From Ostreococcus lucimarinus CCE9901 (lineage: Eukaryota > Chlorophyta > Mamiellophyceae > Mamiellales > Bathycoccaceae), in assembly GCF_000092065.1 (NCBI RefSeq), contig NC_009374.1, positions 372,001 to 436,000 on the forward strand: a stretch of 64,000 bases of DNA. The letters are read 5' to 3'. The notes under the pieces are model-generated. The model had not been told where the DNA came from, did no database searches, and saw nothing but the letters and a program-made list of their open reading frames with translations. The translations under genes were made by a program, and so were the position numbers. This document shows positions 20,001 to 26,491 of the stretch, piece by piece; the first letter of the stretch is position 1; each line of letters starts with the position of its first letter.

Positions 20001-20109
20001 ACTTCTCGCTGAGTCAGACGGTGACGCTCGCTTCTTTGGCAAAGCAAAGCCATTCATTCAGTGGTTATCCGAAGCAAGCGATGAAGACAGCGATGAAGAA
20101 GAAGAATAG
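17092..20109 (+). CDS. SF2 helicase-like ATPase fused to a C-terminal W2 (eIF2B-epsilon/eIF5) domain
   Basis: 1005 residues, no intron. An acidic N-terminus and an uncharacterised region of about 200 residues are followed by helicase motifs: LSTPTGSGKTFTA (Walker A, about 259-270), LYFDEPNMG (a DEAD-like Walker B reading DEPN, about 415), AVLASATLG (motif III, about 446), and a second RecA-like lobe after a charged Lys/Glu insert (about 630-665) ending with DLQQFLGRLRRDG (motif VI, about 769). From about residue 810 the protein becomes helical, and its end carries two aromatic-acidic boxes, LYDADILSEEALFAWA and KPFIQWLSEASDEDSDEEEE, the signature of W2 domains that bind eIF2-beta and eIF5-type partners. 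I know of no standard helicase family with this arrangement. A translation or RNA role is inferred only. Confidence 0.85.
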   Translation: MSDSESDYSDDDAHIGGGDRDAEETYDGAGGEATLNVDVGSSLTSADWADIDNSDLVAKVRGSAGFRIMREIQPWDGALDAPPDLMKRHVFEYFYTQRKDSDFYKKLAKDCFPSEYERAGADKSEKKRLANLWAGAVLDELKAMRDGAKHTLRWINAIKEAQAGDLLFLKREALTHGPGSVQEIASQIVWDNVSNRIKDQTFAAMHAWTNKSGAQSGGVARMYKHQHELIDQLDKHYAAIGKMQEAKKPLPKPLHVILSTPTGSGKTFTAILVHLRLLKVKYPDAILLYSVPTKQVLKRVGQECEAHAVPYWTAARDNTGDGTLHQVRRPYSIRDKARNKKALRAARAIGEKVSAGSGTIQQQLEYAADVGYKLKDHGAGKPDIIIADLNTTAALLKACKEESSSSFYHESKILLYFDEPNMGIHLDPNVLGVVSSIQANMPLTAVLASATLGAWEGLEPWWRGPTDANQITISLEPYELPMAKLAVFNEGTSEFSPMSPLNLIENYAEYQRVMEDYRLPTLLLRHLTARHGNDLLQIQPPGGPWDKVQGDVKSLRLAIEPTFTSLSQKEFERLQGRWKMGEDAPTKVDGIRGALSKEGVTMVGCLDPRKVAFELAGFADQEAWIQDVHKLNNKLKEAERMVKENAKAEKRKKKDDEDEAKDGGDEGGVGVVTLRPMLKISLAEALEADINTLVMLSKGIAYACGSGTEPMVKRLYNQALLTVPDSLRGRSPPLNVLVVDYSSIYGTDCPAVDTLLLQEDLGRLLAWEDLQQFLGRLRRDGTAVFYSKKTLRRAALGAAVEEEETTALIEFQKLVENSVLDLEKAQKRDTDSVTALVTKLSASSGRSAGEVASYVLASVISFALSAPSHLDGAGVYPATIPESDKELLAAITKRVEGYSDALENVLKKMSEQVRAVSAIEALSLSANPFASRTGGARVLGIAAQVLKMLYDADILSEEALFAWANAKRKELLAESDGDARFFGKAKPFIQWLSEASDEDSDEEEE

Positions 20110-20174
20110 GTCACACACACATCACATTTAATACAAATCAGTACACTAGTCAATTCAATCAGTCAATTTCTATT

Positions 20175-20966
20175 CTAAAATGCTATCCTATTACTTCCCG
20201 GAGCGGTGTACGCGACCTGGTGCGACGCGCAAAAGCCAAGCGACCGCAAACAGTCAGCGACGACATCTCTCCATGTAGCGACGGCGGCTTCAAACTTTAC
20301 CCTCGCGTCGTCATCCATGATCAAAGAGCTCGGTATACTCCACCCATACGCCAGTTCGCTCTCGTTGTCCACGCCGTCTCGTCGTCTACACTCTAACGAG
20401 TGTACGCTTAAACTGCACGACGATAACATCGCCGCCGCGCTTGACATAGACTCGGTCGGAAATGCGTACACGCACGGAAAATCCAATAATACTCCAGAGA
20501 CCGTCGGCGGTCCTATCGCGTCCGACTGCGCGTCAACGATATCGCTTATATCAATCACACCTTCGCGAGCGCGCAATGCCTCCAAAAGCGCCGCCTGGAC
20601 GCGCTCCCACGCGTCCGTCGCCGCCGTCCCGGTCGCCGGCTCCGGCGCGTGACCGCTCAAGTCGACGAAAATTCCCCGCCAATTCGACGCCTCGCGCGCC
20701 AGTACGCGGACATTCACCACAAACGTCGTTCCATGCATCGTCATAGCGCGCAGCTCGCGAGCATCGACGGCCAGAGTGCGCGCACATTCGCTCGAAAGCG
20801 TCGCCAAAAGTGCGGGCGTGACTCTCGGGGCGTAGTCGTTCATGAAGCTCGTGCGCGCACCGAGGGCGACGACGGCGAGGTCTCGGGCAAGAAGACGCGA
20901 CGTCGAGGCATCACACGTCGAGCGCGCGCGCACGATGGCGTCGACGGCGTCGAGGAGGGTTGACAT
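20175..20966 (-). CDS. Hypothetical protein, possibly C1orf74/DUF4504-like
   Basis: 263 residues, soluble. Recognisable stretches are ALGARTSFMNDY near residue 35, VNVRVLAREASNWRGIFVDL, a DISDIVDAQSDAIGP segment, GVLLDFPCVYAF and a Cys/Ser-rich SSCSLSVHSLECRRR before AYGWSIPSSLI and a last helix WRDVVADCLRSLGF. The order, and the pattern of a short aspartate-rich strand followed by a P-x-VY motif, recall the C1orf74 family, but I am not sure of that. No catalytic motif is evident. It converges on the helicase-W2 gene (65 bases between stops) and is followed 155 bases upstream on the same strand by isoamylase. Confidence 0.6.
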   Translation of the reverse strand: MSTLLDAVDAIVRARSTCDASTSRLLARDLAVVALGARTSFMNDYAPRVTPALLATLSSECARTLAVDARELRAMTMHGTTFVVNVRVLAREASNWRGIFVDLSGHAPEPATGTAATDAWERVQAALLEALRAREGVIDISDIVDAQSDAIGPPTVSGVLLDFPCVYAFPTESMSSAAAMLSSCSLSVHSLECRRRDGVDNESELAYGWSIPSSLIMDDDARVKFEAAVATWRDVVADCLRSLGFCASHQVAYTAPGSNRIAF

Positions 20967-21121
20967 CGCGCGAAAGCGTGGTGCTCGCGGCGACGAGTGC
21001 GGTCAACCGTCGGCTGTGCGTCAAGAGTCTGCGTTTGTTGTACAAATAAAATCATCTAGATGCGTCTAAGCAATGCGCGAAGAAAGAATTGTGAAAGTAT
21101 CGGTGATCGAACTTTACTCGA

Positions 21122-23671
21122 TCACTCGATGGGAACCGCTTGGAAGATTACAGCGGAGCGGTCGACGCACACATAAGCGTTACGACGAAGCGAAGGCAAA
21201 ATCATAGCCTCCGCGGTGTATAAATCAGCCTCGGCGACATCATCGCCGGACACGAAGTCAAACGGTGTCTCCAATGCGGTGTCGAGAACGAGTTTCCATC
21301 GCTGGCCCTCGGGAGGGGTTGGAAGCTTCACGAAGGCTGGTTCGTGGTGCGCGTTGAAGGCGACGTAAAACTTTGGTGACTCCGTGGTATCCTGCAAAGT
21401 GAACGCCACAAATCGCGAATCTTCCTCCCAGAGCGGAACTTCAGGTTTATGTCCGTGCCATTGAATGTTCTCGGCGGTCGGAAACGCTGGAAGTCGGAAT
21501 GCACTGTTGTCCTTGCGAAGCGTGGTGAGTTGGCGGACGAATCTCGCAAGTCCTTCGCCGGCGAGTGGATCGTTTGCCTCGTCCCAATTAACCCAATTCA
21601 TCCAGTTATCGTGACAATACGTGTTGTTGTTACCGCACTTAGTGTGTCCGTATTCATCTCCCATGTACAACATCGGCACACCCTGAGCGACGAATAGTGC
21701 AACCATGAAGTTTCTCATTTGTCGATCTCGCAACGAGCAAATCTCAGGATCGCACGACTCACCATCGTCCTCGCACGTCAAACCGCAATTCCATGATTGG
21801 TTGTGCTCTTCCCCGTCGCGGTTCTCTTCTCCGTTTGCGATGTTGTTCTTCTCGTTGTACGTCACGCAGTCGCGCAACGTGAAACCGTCGTGAGCGGTGA
21901 CAAAGTTGATGCTCGCCGCGGGAGTTCTACCATCGGCGTAGAGCTCGGGGCTACCACACAAACGTTCGGCAAACAAACCAGCGTAACCATCAACGCCTCT
22001 GATGAAGTTACGCACGTCATCACGAAACTTCCCGTTCCACTCAGACCACACGCCAAAGTGCGGGAACGAACCGACTTGATACAATCCGCCGGCATCCCAC
22101 GCCTCGGCGATCAGCTTCGTCCCGGCCAACACGGGATCATTGCTAACGGCATCGATTAACGGTGGGTCTTGAAGCGGAGTTCCAATCGCCACCTCTTCTA
22201 ACATCGGTGTCTCTGCCGTTGATTCGCCAAAAATGTTTGCGCGATCCCACTCGCTTGAGGCGCGCGTGAGAATACTCGCCAAGTCAAATCTGAAGCCATC
22301 GATGTGATATTCGAGCACCCAGTAGCGCAAGCATTCGACGATAAATTCGCGCACCACTGCGTGGTTGCAATTCATTGTGTTACCGCATCCGCTGTAGTTG
22401 TAGAACTGCCCCTCCGGGGCGACCATGTAATACACGCGATTGTCCAAGCCTCGGAACGAGAGTGTCAAACCTTCCTCGTTCCCTTCAGCCGTGTGATTGA
22501 AGACCACATCCATGATGACCTCAATGCCGGCTCGATGTGCCTCTCGTACCATGTACTTGAACTCTTGAGCCGCCGCGCGACCGCAATCTTTGTCACCAGC
22601 CTCGGCGTATCGAGTCATCGGACTGAAAAAGTTGACGGTGCTGTATCCCCAAAAGTTTCTTCGAAATTCCCCCGTGGCTGGGTTCACGCTGTGATATTCC
22701 AACTCATTGAATTCATGGCAAGGCATGAGCTCAATAGCATTCACTCCCAGTGTCTTCAAGTACGGCAACGTCTCCACGAGCGCGGCGTATGTACCGGGTT
22801 GCGCCTTGGTTTTCAAATCCGCCGTCATCCCTCGAACGTGCGCCTCGTACACGACGAGGTCGCTCATCGGACGATTCGGCGAAGTCACGCCTTGCCAGTC
22901 AAAATCTTCTCGATCGTCCTTTTTATTCTTTTTCGGCACCGCACCCGCGTATTGCGGCCAGCAATCTTCGCTCCCGTCCGCCTTCTTACCCAGTTCGCCG
23001 TACCGAGGTCGACTCACCGTCGCCTTGGCGTACGGATCGAGCAAAACCTTACTGCGATCGAATCTGTGCCCTTTCTCGGGTTCGTACGGCCCATCGACTC
23101 TGTACCCATAAAGCACGTTCTCCGCACACTTCGGCAGCGCGACGTGCCACACGCTCCCAGTCTTATTGACTCTATCGTCGAGCTCAATCTCGGCGGTAAT
23201 CTCGCCCTTCGCCAACGCCTCGGGCGTCCACAACACCAAACTCACCGCCGTCGCCGACGACGAAAACACCGCAAAATTCACACTGTCATCCTTATCTCCT
23301 CTCACGCGCGTCGCTCCCAGCGCCTGCGCGTTCCCGCGCGTCGGCGTTTCGCACACGCCTCGCACCGCCGCCGGCGGCTTCGGCGGCGTCCGCGTCGTCG
23401 TCTTCACCACCGTCGTCATCGGCGCCTTCCCGCGCGCCATCGGCGGGTTCGCCTCCACCCTCCCGCTCGCTCCCGTCGTCGCGTCGCTTCGCGTCGTCGT
23501 CGTCGTCCGCGCTCGCGCGCGCGCGCTCGCGCGCCTCGTCCCCGTCCCAAACGTCCCCGTCCCCGTCCCCGTCCCTCCGCGCGTCGTCCCGCGCGCATCG
23601 CGCCTCGCGCGTCGCGCGTCGCATCGCGCGACGCGCGTCGTCGCCGCCGCCGTCGTCGTCGTCGCCGCCAT
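21122..23671 (-). CDS. ISA: Isoamylase-type starch debranching enzyme, plastid-targeted
   Basis: 849 residues. Hydrolyses alpha-1,6 branches in starch or pre-amylopectin. A Thr/Arg/Ala-rich N-terminus of about 80-110 residues looks like a plastid transit peptide. A CBM48-like domain follows (SVNFAVFSSSATAVSLVLW, YGYRVDGPY), then the GH13 barrel: VYEAHVRGMT, NAIELMPCHEF, EVIMDVVFNHT, GFRFDLAS with the nucleophile Asp, KLIAEAWDAGG with the acid/base Glu, and VTAHDGFTLRD with the transition-state Asp. All three catalytic residues are present, so it is an active ISA1 or ISA3 type rather than the inactive ISA2 type; I cannot choose between ISA1 and ISA3. Confidence 0.95.
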   Translation of the reverse strand: MAATTTTAAATTRVARCDARRARRDARGTTRGGTGTGTGTFGTGTRRASARARARTTTTTRSDATTGASGRVEANPPMARGKAPMTTVVKTTTRTPPKPPAAVRGVCETPTRGNAQALGATRVRGDKDDSVNFAVFSSSATAVSLVLWTPEALAKGEITAEIELDDRVNKTGSVWHVALPKCAENVLYGYRVDGPYEPEKGHRFDRSKVLLDPYAKATVSRPRYGELGKKADGSEDCWPQYAGAVPKKNKKDDREDFDWQGVTSPNRPMSDLVVYEAHVRGMTADLKTKAQPGTYAALVETLPYLKTLGVNAIELMPCHEFNELEYHSVNPATGEFRRNFWGYSTVNFFSPMTRYAEAGDKDCGRAAAQEFKYMVREAHRAGIEVIMDVVFNHTAEGNEEGLTLSFRGLDNRVYYMVAPEGQFYNYSGCGNTMNCNHAVVREFIVECLRYWVLEYHIDGFRFDLASILTRASSEWDRANIFGESTAETPMLEEVAIGTPLQDPPLIDAVSNDPVLAGTKLIAEAWDAGGLYQVGSFPHFGVWSEWNGKFRDDVRNFIRGVDGYAGLFAERLCGSPELYADGRTPAASINFVTAHDGFTLRDCVTYNEKNNIANGEENRDGEEHNQSWNCGLTCEDDGESCDPEICSLRDRQMRNFMVALFVAQGVPMLYMGDEYGHTKCGNNNTYCHDNWMNWVNWDEANDPLAGEGLARFVRQLTTLRKDNSAFRLPAFPTAENIQWHGHKPEVPLWEEDSRFVAFTLQDTTESPKFYVAFNAHHEPAFVKLPTPPEGQRWKLVLDTALETPFDFVSGDDVAEADLYTAEAMILPSLRRNAYVCVDRSAVIFQAVPIE

Positions 23672-23874
23672 CGCGCGCGGTCGCGCGGTGCGGGCGCGCG
23701 TCGTCGCGAGGCGTTATCCGCGCGAAAAAGCGACGTTCGCGCGGCGCGTCTGGTGGCGTGCGTCGATCGGGCGGTCGCGAACATCGCGCATCGCGCGTAT
23801 TGCGCGCGCGTATTGTGCGCCGTGCGCACGCGATGGGTGCGCGCGATGCGCGTGCATAAATAAATAAACGACCC

Positions 23875-23914
23875 GGTCGGTCGGTCGGTCGGTCGGTCGG
23901 TCGGTCGGTCGGTC
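23875..23914. repeat. GGTC tetranucleotide microsatellite
   Basis: About ten uninterrupted copies of GGTC, about 200 bases upstream of the isoamylase start. Confidence 0.95.
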
Positions 23915-24106
23915 GCCCGACCGCGCGGCAAAAGGAAACGGGGGGGTTCTTCGCTCATCAGTCTGACCGCGCGCCGTCCTCTGTGACTTGGAATGTGACG
24001 ACACAGGGCCTTCATCAAGCTAGCGCGCCGCGCGGCGTCCGAGACGCCGCGTCGTCGCGAAGCGGATTGTCGAGCTCGAGCGCGCGGCCTTCTCGGTCGT
24101 CGTCTG

Positions 24107-24161
24107 AGGTAAGAAGCTTGTTTTCATTTGGAGAAAACTGATTAGGTGTACGAAATGTAGA
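24107..24161 (+). other. Candidate 5'-UTR intron of the lumazine synthase gene
   Basis: An AT-rich stretch inside GC-rich surroundings begins GTAAGAAG, contains AACTGATTAG and ends AATGTAG. Size and composition match the AT-rich introns of WASHC4. It lies about 200 bases before the ATG. Only transcript data could confirm it. Confidence 0.3.
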
Positions 24162-24361
24162 ATACGATCCTGTATTAGTACAATCGTGATGTGCAGACGC
24201 GAGACCCCCCTGGACGTCGCGCGCGCGCGTCGCGGCGCGCGTTGTTACGGGTCCGCCGACGCGCGACGTTCGGGCGGGCGCGGAACGCGCCGAAAACGCG
24301 TTCTAGGGTTGTGCGCCGCGACACTCGTCGTCGCGCGTCGCCGCGCCGCGATTCGCGATCG

Positions 24362-25087
24362 ATGGCCGCGACGCGCTCGACGCGCGTCGCGCGCGCGCCG
24401 CGCGTCGCGCTCGACGCGCGCGGACGCGCGCGCGCGCGCGTTCGCGCGAATCGCGCGCGAATCGCGCGCGAGGCGAAAAAGGGCGAGGCGGACGACGCCC
24501 CGACGCGGGCGCCGCTGCCGCGGGAGTACGAACACCACAGCCCGGGATCGGTGCAAGAGACGGACGACGCGGTGACGTTCGCGCACGAACGCGCGGAAGA
24601 GCGAGAGAAATGGGCGAAGACGACCGTCGTGCACGTGGGCGAGGGGTCGCGCGAACGCGTGCGCCTCGGCGTGTGCATCGGCGAGTTTCATAATAAACTC
24701 ATGGATCGCATGCTCGAGGACGCGCGCGTGAGCGCGGAGGCGATGGGAGCGACGATCGATAAGGTGGTGTGGGTGCCGGGGACGTACGAAGCGCCGCTGG
24801 TGGTGGAGAATATGTTGCAGGATCCGACGCTGGACGCGTGCGTCGTGTTGGGATACATCGAAAAGGGATCGACGCTGCACGGGCAAGAGATGGGGGCGAC
24901 GTTTTCCATCATCGCGAAGCAATTAGAGTTAGAGTATGGGAAACCGGTGGGAATGGGGATCATCGGACCGGGCGCGACGGCGGAACAGGCGGAGATGCGC
25001 GTGGCGTACGCGGGCAACGCCGTTCGCGCGAGCGTGCGCATGGCGAGAACGTTCGTGCCCGCGGAAGAAGACGTGGAGACGGCGTGA
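24362..25087 (+). CDS. RIBH: 6,7-dimethyl-8-ribityllumazine synthase, plastid-targeted
   Basis: 241 residues. Condenses 5-amino-6-ribitylaminouracil with dihydroxybutanone phosphate, the penultimate step of riboflavin synthesis. A transit-like Arg/Ala-rich N-terminus of about 40 residues is followed by an acidic linker; the enzyme core begins near VRLGVCIGEFHNKL. Core blocks are VWVPGTYEAPLVVENML, CVVLGYIEKGSTLHGQEM (with the His expected to act in catalysis), KPVGMGIIGPGATAEQAEMR and NAVRASVRMA. The GSTLH loop differs from the usual GxTxHF/Y and the LT after PVG is replaced by IG, so it is a diverged member. The ATG at 24362 fits a transit peptide; an earlier ATG at 24191 would add 57 Arg-rich residues. 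Confidence 0.85.
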   Translation: MAATRSTRVARAPRVALDARGRARARVRANRARIAREAKKGEADDAPTRAPLPREYEHHSPGSVQETDDAVTFAHERAEEREKWAKTTVVHVGEGSRERVRLGVCIGEFHNKLMDRMLEDARVSAEAMGATIDKVVWVPGTYEAPLVVENMLQDPTLDACVVLGYIEKGSTLHGQEMGATFSIIAKQLELEYGKPVGMGIIGPGATAEQAEMRVAYAGNAVRASVRMARTFVPAEEDVETA

Positions 25088-25221
25088 GTCGTCGACGAGC
25101 GATCACCGACCGCGGGTGGCGTTTAGTTTAAATTTTTATCTCATGGTTAGGATTCTCACGCGACGCTCGCCGTCGTCTCGCTCGCGCTCGCCTCGCTCGG
25201 TCGCCGCACACGGTGACGCCG

Positions 25222-26436
25222 ATGCTCGCCGCCGCGCGTCGCCGCGCGTCCGCCGCGCGAGCGTCCACGGTCGAAGCGTGCGCGCGAGCGCTGGCGTCGG
25301 GGTCGGCGACGCGCGCGCGGGCGTCGGCGTGCGCGAACGCTGCGCGCGGGACGTGGGCCGAAGCATCGACTTCAACGCCGCCTCGCGCCGCGCACGCGAG
25401 CTCTTTCGTCGCTCGACGACCGAGAACGGGCGATGGTGAATATTTCCGTTCGTTCGCCGCGTCGGCGTCGACGTCTCACTCGTCGAGGGTGAAGGCGGAC
25501 GAAGAAGCGTCGTCGGCGTCGTCGGCGGCGACGCCGGCGCCCGAGGCGGAGAACACCTGGGTCGATCGCGTCGTTCCCTCGTCCTTGGTGCCGTACGCCA
25601 AGCTCGTGAGATTGGACCGACCTATCGGGACCGCGCTTTTGGCGTGGCCGTGCTTCTGGTCGATCGCGCTGGCGGCGGACGCGGGCGCGCTTCCGGACGC
25701 GCGTCTGCTCGGACTGTTCGGCGTCGGAGCGCTTCTTCTTCGAGGCGCGGGGTGCACGGTGAACGATCTGTGGGATCGAGACATCGATAATAAAGTTTCG
25801 CGCACGCGTAACCGCCCGATCGCGAGCGGGGCGGTGAGCGTTCCGAAAGCCATATTGTTTTTAGGCGCGCAACTCGCGCTCGGACTCGGCGTGTTGGTTC
25901 AGCTGAACGATTATTCAAAAATTCTGGGCGCGAGTTCGTTGGCTCTCGTCGCAGCGTATCCCGCCATGAAACGCATCACGAATTATCCACAGGCGTTTCT
26001 CGGGTTGACGTTTAATTGGGGGGCTTTGCTCGGCTGGGCCGCCGTGCACGGCTCGTGCGACTGGGGCGCGGTGCTGCCGCTCTACGCCTCAGGCGTGGCG
26101 TGGACTTTGGTGTACGACACTATTTATGCGCATCAAGATAAGCACGACGACGCCAAGGTCGGTATCAAGTCGACTGCGTTGCACTTTGGTAAAGACACAA
26201 AGAAATATTTAGGAGCGTTCGCGCTCGCCGGCACTTCGGCGCTTTGCGCATCTGGGGCGTACGTCGGTTTAGATTATCCGTTTTACGTCGGCGTCGCAAC
26301 CGCGACGTCACATTTGTTTTGGCAAATCGCGACGGTGGATTTGGACGATCGAGAAGACTGTGCGGCGAAGTTTCGCAGCAACTCGACGTACGGCGCACTG
26401 GTGTTCGCGGGGATAGTCGCAGGAAAGGTGTTTTGA
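25222..26436 (+). CDS. COQ2: 4-hydroxybenzoate polyprenyltransferase (COQ2, UbiA family)
   Basis: 404 residues. Attaches the polyprenyl tail to 4-hydroxybenzoate in mitochondrial ubiquinone synthesis. A long presequence-like N-terminus (about 110 residues, Ala/Arg/Ser rich) precedes PYAKLVRLDRPIG. The two Asp-rich motifs of UbiA enzymes are intact: NDLWDRDIDNKV, and YDTIYAHQDKHDD, with the COQ2-type KVGIKSTALHFG after it. Seven or eight hydrophobic segments are visible. The nearest ATG is at 25222; codons before it in this frame start only with GTG. It converges on the Nup133 gene (56 bases). Confidence 0.93.
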   Translation: MLAAARRRASAARASTVEACARALASGSATRARASACANAARGTWAEASTSTPPRAAHASSFVARRPRTGDGEYFRSFAASASTSHSSRVKADEEASSASSAATPAPEAENTWVDRVVPSSLVPYAKLVRLDRPIGTALLAWPCFWSIALAADAGALPDARLLGLFGVGALLLRGAGCTVNDLWDRDIDNKVSRTRNRPIASGAVSVPKAILFLGAQLALGLGVLVQLNDYSKILGASSLALVAAYPAMKRITNYPQAFLGLTFNWGALLGWAAVHGSCDWGAVLPLYASGVAWTLVYDTIYAHQDKHDDAKVGIKSTALHFGKDTKKYLGAFALAGTSALCASGAYVGLDYPFYVGVATATSHLFWQIATVDLDDREDCAAKFRSNSTYGALVFAGIVAGKVF

Positions 26437-26491
26437 TAGTATCTAGATAGATGAAATTGTTTATACGCGTATTCGGTTCTCATATTTTTCA

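Larger units (their letters stand above)
23672..24361. other. 690-base divergent intergenic region, isoamylase/lumazine synthase
   Basis: No supported coding sequence. It contains a TATA-like CATAAATAAATAAA (23855-23868), the GGTC microsatellite, and a possible 5'-UTR intron at about 24107-24161 (GTAAGA donor, CTGAT, TGTAG end) on the lumazine synthase side. Frames reading Pro-Thr-Asp-Arg across it are products of the microsatellite. Confidence 0.5.

Noticed and set aside
22304-23863. 519-codon plus-strand frame across the isoamylase gene
   Set aside because: It is antisense to a complete isoamylase; Arg/His-rich composition is that expected of a shadow frame in GC-rich coding DNA.
23714-24018. 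Pro-Thr-Asp-Arg repeat proteins on the minus strand
   Set aside because: They are translations of the GGTC microsatellite in an intergenic region.
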